Part shown: in pieces, positions 17,516 to 28,001 of the stretch | Numbering within the stretch: the stretch's first letter is position 1 | How the letters are laid out: every line of letters begins with the position of its first letter | Assembly: GCA_964616755.1 (NCBI GenBank) | Contig: CAZTSI010000006.1 | Location: 1-64,000 of the forward strand | DNA from: CAYNFR01 sp964616755 | Lineage (GTDB): Bacteria > Bacteroidota > Bacteroidia > Chitinophagales > Saprospiraceae | DNA: 64,000 bases | Direction of reading: 5' to 3' | The notes under the pieces: model-generated | What the model was told of the DNA's origin: nothing | The model's input: only the letters and a program-made list of their open reading frames with translations | Database searches by the model: none | Translations under genes and position numbers: made by a program

Positions 17516-18259
17516 CTAGAAAAATTTCAATTGTGTAAATCCTTCTTGCCAAGCTTTTGCCATCAAATAGTTTCCAGCCATCGAAGGATGCACTCCATCT
17601 GGACACCAATAAGAGGCAGGCGCTGTAAGTAAGGCCTTATCAAATACGGACTGATATGAAATGAATACAGCGCCGAAATCCACGGCAATTTGTCGAGAAG
17701 CCGCTTGATAAGCTTCAAATTGTCCTCGCCATTTATCTGCCTTTATGGCACTACCATCTAGTAGGACAAAAGGTTCGCCGATAAGTAGTTTTACCCTAGG
17801 AAGCGCCAGCTTTGTTGCCGCAAGTAATTCTCTAAAATCATTTTCATACGTCTTAGCTGTGCCGTTGTAGCCAAAATCTAACGTATGCCAAAAATCGTTG
17901 ACACCTATCATGATACTCAAGACATCAGGACCCAACTGAATACAATCTTCTGTCCAGCGATCGCGTAGCTGATAAACCTTGTTGCCGCTAATGCCTCGAT
18001 TGTAAAATCTTAGATTTTTGACAGGATGTTCCCCTATTAGCTCTGTTACAATATGTTTTACATAACCATTACCCATGCCTGAGGCATTATTGGCATAATA
18101 AGCTGATTTGTCGCGTCCTGCATCAGTGATGGAGTCACCCTGAAACAGTATCGTAAGGTCGCTAGGAAACTCGCGGATGGATGCATGTGTAGTGTTGGCC
18201 ATTAGTGGGCTTGCTGCAGCCAATGCGGCCATACTCTTTAATACGGATCGTCTTTTCAT
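17516..18259 (-). CDS. SGNH/GDSL-family hydrolase, Tat-exported
   Basis: A 247-aa esterase or lipase-like protein. The N-terminus MKRRSVLKSM followed by an Ala-rich core is a twin-arginine signal (RRxxLK), cleaved around residue 26. The catalytic blocks are present: block I GDS with Ser43, Gly in GISGNK, Asn in IMIGVNDFWH, and the Asp/His pair in PDGVHPS. It probably removes acyl or acetyl groups from carbohydrate or a related substrate in the periplasm. The SusC/D pair lies nearby but not in an operon with it, so a role in the same glycan pathway is only a possibility. Confidence 0.88.
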   Translation of the reverse strand: MKRRSVLKSMAALAAASPLMANTTHASIREFPSDLTILFQGDSITDAGRDKSAYYANNASGMGNGYVKHIVTELIGEHPVKNLRFYNRGISGNKVYQLRDRWTEDCIQLGPDVLSIMIGVNDFWHTLDFGYNGTAKTYENDFRELLAATKLALPRVKLLIGEPFVLLDGSAIKADKWRGQFEAYQAASRQIAVDFGAVFISYQSVFDKALLTAPASYWCPDGVHPSMAGNYLMAKAWQEGFTQLKFF

Positions 18260-18397
18260 ATCAGTGGAGTATAATGATTAAGTAAAGTATCTAAAATATT
18301 GTGAATTTACATAAACATGGTATGGAAAAGTGATATAATGCAGGATTCGCATCTACCATGGATGTGCAAAATAAAATTCAATTCTCGCAATTTAGTC

Positions 18398-19171
18398 CTA
18401 CTTCACGGCCACATAAAACAGATCCAAACAGTCATCATTAACCTCCTTAAGGGAGAAATCCGATTGATTCAGACTTGCCACTAAAGTATTATTATCGTTC
18501 ATTAATCGGCGGCGATTGAGACGATTCATAATATCAAAGGGTATCTGTAATGCTTGTCGAGGCAGTCGCCATTGAAGATCGAAAATGTCCCACTTAGTGA
18601 GATTTGCGACGGACTTTTTATTTTCTTGATAATAGGTCATTACACGGTCGCTACCAAATACACCAAGTGTCTTTACAGTGTTGAACTGTGCGGCCAGAAA
18701 CGATTGAAGTTCAGAGGGACTATATTCTCTTATATGCCACGGATTTCGGCTCAATGTAGTTAGTCTATTTGGTGTGGTGACAATAAAGGCTCCTCCGGGT
18801 TTTAAGATTCTATGAATCTCTTGAACATATTTTAAGTGGTCTTGAATATGTTCAATGACTTGAAAGGAGATGACAAAATCATAGCTATTGTCGGCAATAC
18901 CGACAATAGGCGGTATAGTCATCTGGATAAATTCTACATTATCTCCAATATCGGTAACATCCATATCGCACCTAAACTTGTCTAATGTGACAAATTTATC
19001 TGCATTGGGCGCGACGAGTTGTACGCCATAGCCGCTACCTGTACCAATCTCAAATACATCACCATGTATCATTGGCGCAGATAAGGTATAGGCGGCAAGA
19101 CACCGCTGATAAACATAATTGTCAGCTACGATATCATCTGTAACGCGCTCTGCTGTCTGTACCCAACTCAT
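18398..19171 (-). CDS. Class I SAM-dependent methyltransferase
   Basis: A 257-aa protein with the SAM-binding motif I VFEIGTGSGYG, an acidic motif II near VTLDKF, and the UbiE/Methyltransf_11-like segment SYDFVISFQVIEHIQDHLKYVQEIHRILKPGG (motifs III-IV; longest identical core quoted in parts elsewhere). The substrate cannot be told from the sequence. It is monocistronic as far as can be seen, with about 140 bp separating it from the SGNH gene. Confidence 0.85.
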   Translation of the reverse strand: MSWVQTAERVTDDIVADNYVYQRCLAAYTLSAPMIHGDVFEIGTGSGYGVQLVAPNADKFVTLDKFRCDMDVTDIGDNVEFIQMTIPPIVGIADNSYDFVISFQVIEHIQDHLKYVQEIHRILKPGGAFIVTTPNRLTTLSRNPWHIREYSPSELQSFLAAQFNTVKTLGVFGSDRVMTYYQENKKSVANLTKWDIFDLQWRLPRQALQIPFDIMNRLNRRRLMNDNNTLVASLNQSDFSLKEVNDDCLDLFYVAVK

Positions 19172-19335
19172 ATGTAAAAAGGATATAAGATATAAAAGTC
19201 TGCAAGATAGAGGTTTTTGTCATGTTAGATGAAATCTGATGTTGACATAATGCTTTTGTATTTGTCGTCACCTAAATGGTATCAGTCGAAATTACACTAT
19301 AAAGATCATTTTATTGTTGCATATTGATGTAGTAA

Positions 19336-19845
19336 ATGAGATCAAGCATGTTTAAGAAGTTTAAGTTGGAAAAAAGTATTTGGAGCTTTACACCTACATA
19401 TACCATTACAGACGAACTGGATGTTTTGCAGTATGAAGCCAAGCGCTTTGTATTTAAATGGGCTAAAGTAGCGGAGCTATTTGACGCAATGGGTCAACAT
19501 CTATTAACGATTCGTACAAAACCTTTTAGTTGGAAATCGACGTATTTTATTGATATTGATGACGTACCAACTTATCGATTTGTAAAAAGCTTTCGTCTCA
19601 AGGATAGGATATTTGTCGACTCATTAACGGAGGCGGATGCATTTATCATAGAAGGCAATTTTTGGTCAAATGAATATAAGTTTATCCAGAAAGACTGCGA
19701 GTTTGCCTATGTATCAAAAAAAATGTGGAGTATGCGTGACAGTTATGGTATAGCGATCGATCAATCCTATGACCCGGCCATTATTATTAGTTGTGTCATC
19801 ATGATTGATAATATCAAGGAGAAGCAACGTTCCGCGGCGGGGTAG
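19336..19845 (+). CDS. LURP-one-related / tubby-like family protein
   Basis: A 169-aa protein with repeated short beta-strand units (FTPTYTITDELDVLQYEAKRF; FKWAKVAELFDAMGQHLLTI; FIIEGNFWSNEYKF) arranged as in LURP-one-related/scramblase-like barrels, usually written as phenotype: a small beta-barrel wrapped round a helix. Function in bacteria is unknown. The start may be the ATG at 19348 instead (MFKKFKLEKS). A strong bidirectional terminator separates it from the convergent susD gene. The family call is from overall pattern only. Confidence 0.6.
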   Translation: MRSSMFKKFKLEKSIWSFTPTYTITDELDVLQYEAKRFVFKWAKVAELFDAMGQHLLTIRTKPFSWKSTYFIDIDDVPTYRFVKSFRLKDRIFVDSLTEADAFIIEGNFWSNEYKFIQKDCEFAYVSKKMWSMRDSYGIAIDQSYDPAIIISCVIMIDNIKEKQRSAAG

Positions 19846-19854
19846 AAAGAAAAA

Positions 19855-19880
19855 AGGGGTTGAAAAAACATTCAACCCCT
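19855..19880. terminator. Bidirectional terminator between the LURP-like gene and susD
   Basis: AGGGGTTGAA (19855-19864) and TTCAACCCCT (19871-19880) are a perfect 10-bp stem with an AAAACA-type loop. A-runs lie upstream of the stem, giving a U-tract for the minus-strand susD transcript. Confidence 0.85.
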
Positions 19881-19905
19881 CATTTGGTATTTAAGAATTC
19901 TTAGT

Positions 19906-21402
19906 CTAAAGCGGATTCTGTACAGTATTAGGATTTGTTTCTAACTCTCCTCTTGGGATTAAAAACTCCCATTCAATATCACCGGCTGGTTTTTCTAAGA
20001 AAAGTACATTGGCTATTATATGATTGGCACCCGAGCGATCAATAGGGAGATTGAGTCTCTTCAAGTCAAACCATCTGTGTCCTTCCCCCCACAGTTCAAT
20101 CCTTCTATTAAACATTATCTCATCGATAAGCGCCTCGCCCGTGTTTTCAGACAAGGTATATTCTGGATCTCTGTTAGAAACAAGTTCGAATAAGACAGCC
20201 GCCGCTCCAACATAATCTCCTAGACGTGCTTTGGCCTCGGCTTCAATTAGAAACAATTCGCCAGCTCTTAAATAAGGCACATCGCCCATAGTGCTAGTAG
20301 ATGGAATGCCAGGTAGGCGAAATTTTTGCGACATGTAGGGTCTTCTTACTCCACCAGGCGGTGTTACCACATTGCTAGCGGTAGGTGATCGCTCCCACAT
20401 CTTGGCGCGAATGTCGCTTGGAGAAATACGGTCGTACAAAAGACTATTTATAGCTCTTGGTGTGGTTCTAATCACCGAAGAATTAAAGTTACACGAGATA
20501 TAAGAGTGATATCCACCAAAAAATTCAGACTGATCTTCAATATGGTTAAAGCCCCACATCCATTCAGGGTTACTGATACTTGCGAATCCATCTTGATATT
20601 GAGAGTTAGACATCAAAGTTTGCCCCGCTCTACTTTCAGATGCTAGCCGAGACGCTTCTGCCCAATTTTGTTGTGCTAACGCTACCCGTGCATGAATGCC
20701 TTTTGCGACATTCAGATTAATATGCGATTTATTAAGGCGCGAAGTCGTTAGTAATGTTGCCGCCTCATTTAAATCTTCATTTATTTGGGTGTAGACTTCT
20801 TCTACCGTGCTTCTAGGAAGGGCATCCGTCGTTGGCACCAATGGCATAGAAACTCCTAATTGATTGTTGGGTTTTGTATTCGCATCATAGCGCTTTCCGT
20901 ACATCTGCACTAAATTAAAATAGCTAAGTGCTCTTAATGTTAGTGCCTCTCCTTTGATCGTATTTCGCTCCTCTTGGCTACCAGCGGCATCATCTATCCC
21001 AGCAATGACATTATTAGCATTGCTTATTATTCGATAAAACAAATCAAAGCCAAACGCTGGCATAGTGCCGTTTTCATTTCGGTGAGATACCCATTGCTGC
21101 TCCCCTCTGTGCCATCCATTGGACACTGTACTTAGAACCATATCATCAGCCATTACATCGATAATGATCATATGTGCAGGGTAGCCGCTATGTCCTTGTG
21201 AGTTTTGATATCGTCGAGTCATGGCTCTATAGATACCATTGACTGCTGCATTCGCAGAGGACGTATTGGCGAAGACTTGGTCTGCTGCAACACTATTTGC
21301 TGGTTGGGTATCTAAGAATGCCTCTTCACAGGCTTGAAAGCTAATACTAGCAAAAAGAGCTATTAGAATATATATTTTTTTTGTTATCATGATTTGTTTC
21401 AT
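19906..21402 (-). CDS. SusD/RagB family outer-membrane nutrient-binding lipoprotein
   Basis: 498 aa. The signal peptide ends in a lipobox at SFQAC (about residue 25). The N-terminus has the SusD-like core with TPR helices (FLDTQPANSV; LRALSYFNLVQMYGKRYD; ARVALAQQNWAEA) and the C-terminal half ends with ELWGEGHRWFDLKRL, both hallmarks of the family. It forms the lid of a SusC transporter and captures glycans or peptides. It lies immediately downstream of the susC gene, which appears disrupted. No glycoside hydrolase or regulator is adjacent, so the substrate cannot be predicted. Confidence 0.95.
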   Translation of the reverse strand: MKQIMITKKIYILIALFASISFQACEEAFLDTQPANSVAADQVFANTSSANAAVNGIYRAMTRRYQNSQGHSGYPAHMIIIDVMADDMVLSTVSNGWHRGEQQWVSHRNENGTMPAFGFDLFYRIISNANNVIAGIDDAAGSQEERNTIKGEALTLRALSYFNLVQMYGKRYDANTKPNNQLGVSMPLVPTTDALPRSTVEEVYTQINEDLNEAATLLTTSRLNKSHINLNVAKGIHARVALAQQNWAEASRLASESRAGQTLMSNSQYQDGFASISNPEWMWGFNHIEDQSEFFGGYHSYISCNFNSSVIRTTPRAINSLLYDRISPSDIRAKMWERSPTASNVVTPPGGVRRPYMSQKFRLPGIPSTSTMGDVPYLRAGELFLIEAEAKARLGDYVGAAAVLFELVSNRDPEYTLSENTGEALIDEIMFNRRIELWGEGHRWFDLKRLNLPIDRSGANHIIANVLFLEKPAGDIEWEFLIPRGELETNPNTVQNPL

Positions 21403-24400
21403 TTAAAAAGTTAACGAAAGCCCCGCCGCAAAGGTGCGGGCAAACGAATATTCATTGGACGTTACCCCCGTAAACGATCTTTGTGGATTCATACCACTTC
21501 GCTTTGTCCAAATAGCTAAGTTTTCGCCACTCAAGACAATTTGTACATTGCTCATGCGCACCTTGCTCAATACAGACGCAGGTAATGCATATGCTAAGGT
21601 TATGTTTCGTAAACTTATGGACGTTCCATCTATTAACCAACGGTCTGAGTTCGCATTAAAGTCAGCCGTTCGGCCATTATCTAACCTAGGTACTTCCGTA
21701 ATATCACCAGGGTTTTGCCATCTATTGAGGATATCAATATGTTTGGCGCTTCCATAACCTCCGGCCCCCATGAGACTTTGGTATGCTGCGTCGTATACTA
21801 AGCCGCCTACTTGATACACCATTAAGGCAGAAAGAGTAAGTCCTTTATAGCTGAAACTACTAGAAAATCCCCCAGAAAAGTCAGGAATTGCACTACCATT
21901 ATAATGGAAACGTGCATTATTAACATTACTAGTCAAGGTGTCACCTGTCTCAGTTATGCGGCTATTGGCGGGATTGAAGGCTATAGCTCTGTATTCTGTA
22001 CTACCATCTGCACGGTTTACCCCTACCCATTCTCTTAGCCAATAGTCATAAATGGAGCTTCCTTCAGACAATTTTTGTGTGCCTTGAATGATCTCAGGAG
22101 AAGACTCAGGCATTTTTGTAATTCGATTGGTAAGAGTTGTCACATTAGCGGAGATAACCCATTCGAAATCTTTTGTTCTCACAGGCACTAAATTTAGCTC
22201 GAGTTCAATACCACGATTAAACATTGTGCCTATGTTTGCAAATTGACTGTTGAGTCCCGTAGAAGAAGGTAACGGAACTTCAAATAACAAATCAGTAGAT
22301 TGTCTATTAAAAAATTCAAGGGTGCCTGAGATTCTTCTATTAAAAACTCCGAACTCTAGAGCTACATCAAAGGATGTATTAGTTTCCCACTGTAAATCAG
22401 GATTTCCTGGCGCCCGATCTTGAATAAGCCCTGGCTCTCCTGCATTATTAACACCAGGCCCTAGTAAATACAAAATTTGCCATGCATAGAATGTGCCAAT
22501 ATCTTCATTGCCCGTTTGCCCATAAGAAGCTCTCAGTTTTAAGTTGTCGAGCCAAGAGATCCCGCGCAAAAAGTTTTCTTGATCCAATCGCCATGCACCG
22601 CCAAGAGAGTAAAAAGTACCCCATCTATTGTCCTTAGCAAATCGACTGGATCCGTCTCTTCGCACAGAAGCCGACAAAAAGCATTTATCTCCATAGTCAT
22701 AGTTAAGTCGTGAAAAATAACCTTCTACAGAACGCGTGTCAGTAACACTATTAAGATTAGTGGTAGTCGTAAAGTTTACTAAGTCAGAAATGCCAGCGGC
22801 TATTAACTGCGAACGCGAACCAGTGAGCTCATTTTCCTCATAATCAAAACTTTCATGACCCACAAGTACATCAATATTATGATTGCCTAACTGCTTTTTA
22901 TAGTTTAGGAGTTGTACTAAGTTTATCGCTGTGCCATTAAAATAAGTAGCTGTAGCTCTGCCCGCAGGCGCACCATCACCGATAATTGGATTGCTAAATG
23001 TGTTGTCATATCGGTTTGTATAGTCCAAGCCTACATTGGCTGTAAATTTAAAATCCTTCAAGAAAGTAATATCAGCATAGGCTCTACCGGTGAACACATT
23101 TCTTCTGAAATTATTTCTGTTTAATTCGGTTTCTGCGATGACATGACGCCCACCAAACTGTGGTCTGTTAGGGAGACCTAATGCATTTAAATTTCCAAAA
23201 TCGTATTGACGCTCACCATTACTATCCAAAAGATATTGTCCTGGATTAGCCGGATCATAAGCGTAAACGGGATAAATCGGCCCCATTCCTCTAGAGAAGA
23301 AAAATGGATTAACGAAGGTCGTATTGCCACCTGCATCATTATTTTCTGTCTGTGAATAGGTGTACCCTAAATTAGCCCCCGTTTTTAACCAAGGTTTTAG
23401 ATTGGTGTTGTAAGACAACCTACCAGTTTATCTCTCAAAACTCGATCGAATTAGAAAACCATCGTCCTTTATTCTTCCAAAAGAAACGTAATAATCAGAA
23501 TTATCACTAGCGCCAGACAGATTTAAGTTAAGCTCATCTCTATCGCCTCTTCTAACGAGGGGAGCTTCCCAGTTGAGGTCTTCTTCTCTATAGACAAGTG
23601 TCGCATTTGGATTAAGCACGCCATTTGTTGATACTAAATCACCATCAGGTACTGAGAAAGCGTTATAACCTAAAAGATTTACGATGCTTCTGCTTGCCTC
23701 AGTATTTGCGGCTTCAAGAGTAAGGGGGTTTGACGCTCTGAAACTCAAGCTGTTTCGATATGATTCCCACATAATAGGATAGTAATCTGTAGCACCAATT
23801 CTGTCATATTCTGGAACAGATCTGTCAGAAAATCCCTTCGTGTATTTTAAGTTAATCTGCGACGAGCCTTTTTTGCCTTTTTTAGTTGTGACCATGACAA
23901 CCCCATTGGCAGCTCTTGAGCCATAAAGTGATGTGGAGGCAGCATCTTTAAGGATGGTAATATTTTCGATATCATCGGCATTTAGGTTAGCTATATTAGC
24001 CGTGAATGGCACACCATCTACAACATAAAGTGGGCTGTTGGAAGAGGAAATAGAACCAAAACCTCGAATTCGGATATCGGGGGCACTTCCAGGTTGACCA
24101 CTTCCAAAGGTGGATTGCACCCCTGCTGCAGCACCAACAACGCTTGGCCTACATTGGTAATAGGTCTTAATCCGATTCGTTCAGAAGAAATTGTGGCAGC
24201 TGAGCCAGTAAATCTTTCACGGGTACTTGTGCCAAAGGTAGAAACAACGACTTCGTCAATCAAATTACCGGCCACCATGATGACATCAAGAATGTCGGAT
24301 GATGTAAGTTTTACTTCAATTGTCTCATAGCCTATATAGCTAAAGATTAATGCAGTGACCTCTGGCGTAAGATCCAAAGTGAATCTTCCGTCGATGTCGG

Positions 24401-24554
24401 TGATAGTGCCTAAACTGCTGGATTCTTTAGCAATTACATTAGCGCCTAGAAGGGTTTCGCCAGACGCATCAGTGACGACGCCGCTGATGGTGCGTTGGCC
24501 AAACAGCCATCCTGAGATCAATAGAATGACCCCTAAGAGTAGATACTTGTTCAT
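21403..24554 (-). pseudogene. SusC/RagA-type TonB-dependent transporter, interrupted by a frameshift and an in-frame stop
   Basis: The complete gene would encode about 1050 aa. It has a signal peptide, a carboxypeptidase-like domain (RTISGVVTDASGETLLGANV), a TonB-box/plug region with PDIRIRGFGS and SPLYVVDGVPF, and a barrel ending in an aromatic strand. Reading breaks first near 24134-24140. There the conserved GQALLGAAAGVQS can be restored by adding one base, because the frame shifts at TTGGTGCT. It breaks again at a TAA (23428-23430) inside SSFER-stop-TGRLSYNTN, where family members have an amino acid such as Tyr or Ile. Both halves on either side of the TAA are in the same frame and well conserved. 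This could be recent inactivation or draft-assembly errors. The intact SusD downstream argues for recency or error. Confidence 0.85.
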
Positions 24555-24699
24555 AAAAAATGATTTTAATTAAGAAATATTCTAGGATTTCCGAGGTACG
24601 GATATCCGATTAACTACAATTAAATGTTTGAAAAGATAAATCTGTATAAAAGTAGTATTCTAAATTAATTCAAGTGATAATTTAGCAAAAAATGCGCTT

Positions 24700-25710
24700 T
24701 TAAAATGCTCTTGATGGGTTGTCTTCGATGGCGCTTACGACGAGATCTTTTAAAGTTTGAATACCATAACCTGTAACGGCGGAGAAAAAACAGTACTCAA
24801 TTTCGTCTGGGATGTCTTGTTGAAGCATTTTTTCAAGTTCCTTATCGATCAGATCTGCTTTGGAGATACCCAATATTCGCGGCTTTTGCAAGAGTTCAGG
24901 ATTGTACAATTCCAATTCATTGAGTAGAATTTGAAATTGTTTGCGAATAGAATCTGCATCTGCTGGTACAAGAAAAAGCAAGACAGAGTTGCGTTCAATG
25001 TGGCGCAAAAATCTAAAGCCCAACCCTTTTCCCTCATGGGCTCTTTCGATGATACCTGGAATATCGGCCATGATGAATGAACGATTACCGCGATAGGAAA
25101 CCATACCTAAATTTGGGACTATTGTGGTAAATGGGTACGCGGCAATTTCTGGCTTTGCGGCACTGACAACACTAAGTAAGGTAGACTTTCCTGCATTTGG
25201 AAATCCGACTAAACCGACGTCGGCCAAGAGTTTGAGTTCAAGAATTTTCCACTCTTCTTTGCCAGAAATTCCTGGCTGCGCATAATGCGGGGCTTGATTG
25301 GTCGGAGATTTGAAATGCCAGTTGCCCAATCCTCCTTTTCCACCCTCTACTAGAATTTTGGATTCGCCGTCTTCTGTTATTTCAAAAAGGATTTCACCTG
25401 TTTCGGCATTTTTGGCTACAGTTCCGAGGGGCACTTCGAGTATTTCATCTTTGCCGTCGGCACCTGTCATGCGTTGCCCAGAACCACCGACTCCAGGAGT
25501 GCCCAGAACATGTTTGCGATATTTAAGATGGAGCAAGGTCCATAATTGGGCATTGCCCCTTAAGATGATATGACCTCCTCTGCCACCATCACCGCCATCG
25601 GGGCCCCCACGAGCCGTCATGCGATCGCGCAAAAAATGACTGCTACCACTGCCCCCTGATCCTGAACGACAGCAGATCTTTACATAATCAACAAAATTCT
25701 GATCGGCCAA
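24700..25710 (-). CDS. obgE: GTPase Obg/CgtA
   Basis: 336 aa. The glycine-rich N-terminal Obg fold is obvious (GSGGSGSSHFLRD, GGDGGRGGHIILRG). It is followed by the G domain with G1 GFPNAGKST, G3 DIPGI and SKAD for guanine specificity. It acts in late 50S ribosome assembly and stress signalling. It is separated from adk by only 8 bp on the same strand, so the two are probably co-transcribed. It lacks the long C-terminal extension present in some species. Confidence 0.95.
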   Translation of the reverse strand: MADQNFVDYVKICCRSGSGGSGSSHFLRDRMTARGGPDGGDGGRGGHIILRGNAQLWTLLHLKYRKHVLGTPGVGGSGQRMTGADGKDEILEVPLGTVAKNAETGEILFEITEDGESKILVEGGKGGLGNWHFKSPTNQAPHYAQPGISGKEEWKILELKLLADVGLVGFPNAGKSTLLSVVSAAKPEIAAYPFTTIVPNLGMVSYRGNRSFIMADIPGIIERAHEGKGLGFRFLRHIERNSVLLFLVPADADSIRKQFQILLNELELYNPELLQKPRILGISKADLIDKELEKMLQQDIPDEIEYCFFSAVTGYGIQTLKDLVVSAIEDNPSRAF

Positions 25711-25718
25711 AATATCAA

Positions 25719-26348
25719 TTAAAGATGAGTGGAAATAAGCTTTGCAAGGCGTTCTTGAATATCTTGAATAGATCCCATTCCACTTATTTGCGTTGAGAGT
25801 CTCTTTTGATTGTAGTAGTCGTATACTGGGGATGTTTCATCTTTGTAGACCGCTATTCTATTACGAATGACTTGTTCGTTTGCGTCGTCGGCACGCCCTG
25901 ATGTTTTGCCTCTTTCGAGTAATCTAGATACAATTTCATCTTCATCCACAACTAGTGAAATGAGTTGATTAGTTCTTTCTCCACGGGTGTTTAATAATAT
26001 ATCTAGCGCTTGTGCTTGTGGTATGGTGCGTGGAAAGCCATCTAGTAAATATCCTCTCGCCTCTGGGCTTTGCTCCAATTTATTGCGGAGCATAGCAACA
26101 GTTACATCATCGGGTACTAACTCACCTTTGTCCATATATGATTTAGCCTTTTGGCCTAAGGGGGTATTATTACCCAATTCATATCTGAATAGGTCGCCAG
26201 TAGATATTTGAAGGAGACCGAATTTTTGCTCCAACATTTTGGCCTGCGTACCTTTGCCTGAGCCAGGTGGGCCAAAGAGTATAATGATTTTTTTCGTTTC
26301 CTTTTTCTTTCCTACCCAATTGAATAGTTTATCAAACCAAGATGACAT
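25719..26348 (-). CDS. adk: Adenylate kinase with an N-terminal extension
   Basis: Interconverts AMP, ADP and ATP. The P-loop GPPGSGKGTQ, the AMP-binding DLFRYE and GFPRT motifs and the LID region (residues about 140-165, without a zinc-binding Cys set) are present. The enzyme normally begins a few residues before the P-loop. Here 20 residues (MSSWFDKLFNWVGKKKETKK) precede it, and no closer ATG exists in frame. The extension is amphipathic then lysine-rich, and could be a membrane-contact or solubility element. It could also reflect use of a non-ATG start. Co-transcribed with obgE. Confidence 0.93.
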   Translation of the reverse strand: MSSWFDKLFNWVGKKKETKKIIILFGPPGSGKGTQAKMLEQKFGLLQISTGDLFRYELGNNTPLGQKAKSYMDKGELVPDDVTVAMLRNKLEQSPEARGYLLDGFPRTIPQAQALDILLNTRGERTNQLISLVVDEDEIVSRLLERGKTSGRADDANEQVIRNRIAVYKDETSPVYDYYNQKRLSTQISGMGSIQDIQERLAKLISTHL

Positions 26349-26443
26349 GTTAGAATTTTTAAAGTATCAAATCTTTAGGGTATGGTGACCCTTAATCGTT
26401 GTTTTGTTTTTGAGAAGCACTTATAGAGTTTATGAGCGCCTAC

Positions 26444-26956
26444 TTATTCATATGTAATAATTTGGTGAAGTTTTGGTTTCCAATAAGAGGAACTTAAAAT
26501 TTCTTCTTTGATCACTCCACGACTCGTCGTACTATGAATTACCCAAAGTTCATCTTTGTCGGCGGATACAATGATGGAAACATGAAATATTTTTCCATTT
26601 TTTTTAAAAAAGGCTAAATCTCCCTTTTGTGCCTTGTTAAGGGCTATTTCTTGACCATATTTTGGCAATTGGAAGCTCGGGGCACATAATTCCATTCCTA
26701 TGTGATTAAAAACAGTACACACCAGCCCACTGCAATCAAACGACTTAGGCCCCTTGGAAGCGTATTTATATTTTGCTCCAAGATATTGGGTGGCAAATGC
26801 AACAATTTCTTGTCGCTTATTGGATACAGATACAGGGGTTTCCTTGCTAGGCTTATCAAAGCTACCTTCATATGAACCGAATATAGGTTCAGGGGACTTG
26901 CACGCTGAAACGATGGCAAAACACACGAATCCAAAGCAGAGAAGTCTGCGAGGCAT
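26444..26956 (-). CDS. NlpC/P60 (C40) family lipoprotein hydrolase
   Basis: A 170-aa protein with a lipoprotein signal (lipobox IVSAC at residues 15-19). An NlpC/P60 domain follows: FDCSGLVC with the catalytic Cys, HVSIIV with the His, and a third polar residue in VIHSTT. Such enzymes cleave peptidoglycan stem peptides, here presumably on the periplasmic side of the outer membrane. It is about 95 bp from adk and about 38 bp from rplY on the same strand, but promoter structure is unknown. Confidence 0.88.
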   Translation of the reverse strand: MPRRLLCFGFVCFAIVSACKSPEPIFGSYEGSFDKPSKETPVSVSNKRQEIVAFATQYLGAKYKYASKGPKSFDCSGLVCTVFNHIGMELCAPSFQLPKYGQEIALNKAQKGDLAFFKKNGKIFHVSIIVSADKDELWVIHSTTSRGVIKEEILSSSYWKPKLHQIITYE

Positions 26957-26993
26957 AAATTAATATAGTAATATTCGATAAATATCGAAAGGG

Positions 26994-27590
26994 TTATTTC
27001 TTCTTACCCTCTTCTTTTTTGGCGGCTGTAGCGGCACTCTTTAATGCTCTAGGGATATCAATTGTAGCTACAGGAATGCTTGGACTCACTAAACACTCAA
27101 CACCCTCTGGGAAGTTAATGTCTCTAACACGCGCAGATTGTCCAAGTTCTAGTCCAGAAATGCTCAGGTGCAACTCATCTACCATTTTTTCAGGTGTTGC
27201 TTTCACTTTCACTTTTCTGAGAGATTGTATCAATTTGCCTCCAGCCTTCACTCCAGGAGACACGCCCTTAAATTTTACTGGAAGCTCAATTTTGATGGCA
27301 TGACCATCAATAAGCTCTAGAAAATCAATATGTTGAATTTCTTCAGTCACAGGATTGAAGGTGATATCCTTAAGGATTGCCTTGTATGTTTTGCCATCGC
27401 AAGATATCTCAGCAAGCTTGAACTCAGGCGTATACACTAAAGATTTTACATCTGCCGCTGTAGTGCTAATGGCATTTGAACCATTTTTGCTATAAATAAC
27501 CGCAGGAATTCTATTGCTAGCACGTAAAGCTTTAACGGCAGTTTTGCCGTGGGAAGTTCGATTTTGAGCTTCTATTTGGACGTATTGCAT
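26994..27590 (-). CDS. rplY: 50S ribosomal protein L25, long (CTC) form
   Basis: A 198-aa protein with the 5S rRNA-binding L25 domain at the N-terminus (RTSHGKTAVKALRASNRIPAVIY) and the TL5/CTC-type C-terminal beta domain (LPVKFKGVSPGVKAGGKL). A lysine-rich tail follows. It is a structural component of the large subunit. In many Bacteroidota it follows a ribose-phosphate pyrophosphokinase gene; here the upstream DNA is non-coding instead. Confidence 0.95.
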   Translation of the reverse strand: MQYVQIEAQNRTSHGKTAVKALRASNRIPAVIYSKNGSNAISTTAADVKSLVYTPEFKLAEISCDGKTYKAILKDITFNPVTEEIQHIDFLELIDGHAIKIELPVKFKGVSPGVKAGGKLIQSLRKVKVKATPEKMVDELHLSISGLELGQSARVRDINFPEGVECLVSPSIPVATIDIPRALKSAATAAKKEEGKKK

Positions 27591-28001
27591 GACCTTAGTA
27601 TTCTTATCATCTTATAAAGGGCGCAAAGTTAAATTAATTTTGTTCATGATCAACAATACTTTCAACAAAATGATTGAACTAAGGACTGAGAGAAATTGGT
27701 CTTTAATTTTTTGCTTGACTCACCACGATGGATAGGTATATTCTATTCTGCTCTACTACCTGTCAACCATTTTTTTATTCTACCTCCCAATGTATCAACA
27801 TATTTTATGGATACTTCTAATTACTTCCTCTAGAATCGAATATACAAAGGATTTGGGTTGACTTGAACACGATATGGGTACTTTACCTTAGTTTTTCAGT
27901 CAATAACATTAATTTATAAGGCAAACTTTGTCATCTAACTGAAATAAATTTTTGTGATCTGGCAAGAATGTGGTTTTTGTATGTTCCTTGTGGAAAAAGT
28001 A
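27591..28001. other. 411-bp intergenic region, no gene recognised
   Basis: AT-rich sequence between the rplY start and the end of the next minus-strand gene. I found no convincing ORF, RNA gene or terminator. It must hold the rplY promoter on the minus strand. Confidence 0.5.

Noticed and set aside
23428..23430. Programmed stop-codon readthrough in susC and uvrA
   Set aside because: The two stops differ (TAA and TAG), have no shared context, and one gene also has a frameshift. Error or mutation is simpler.
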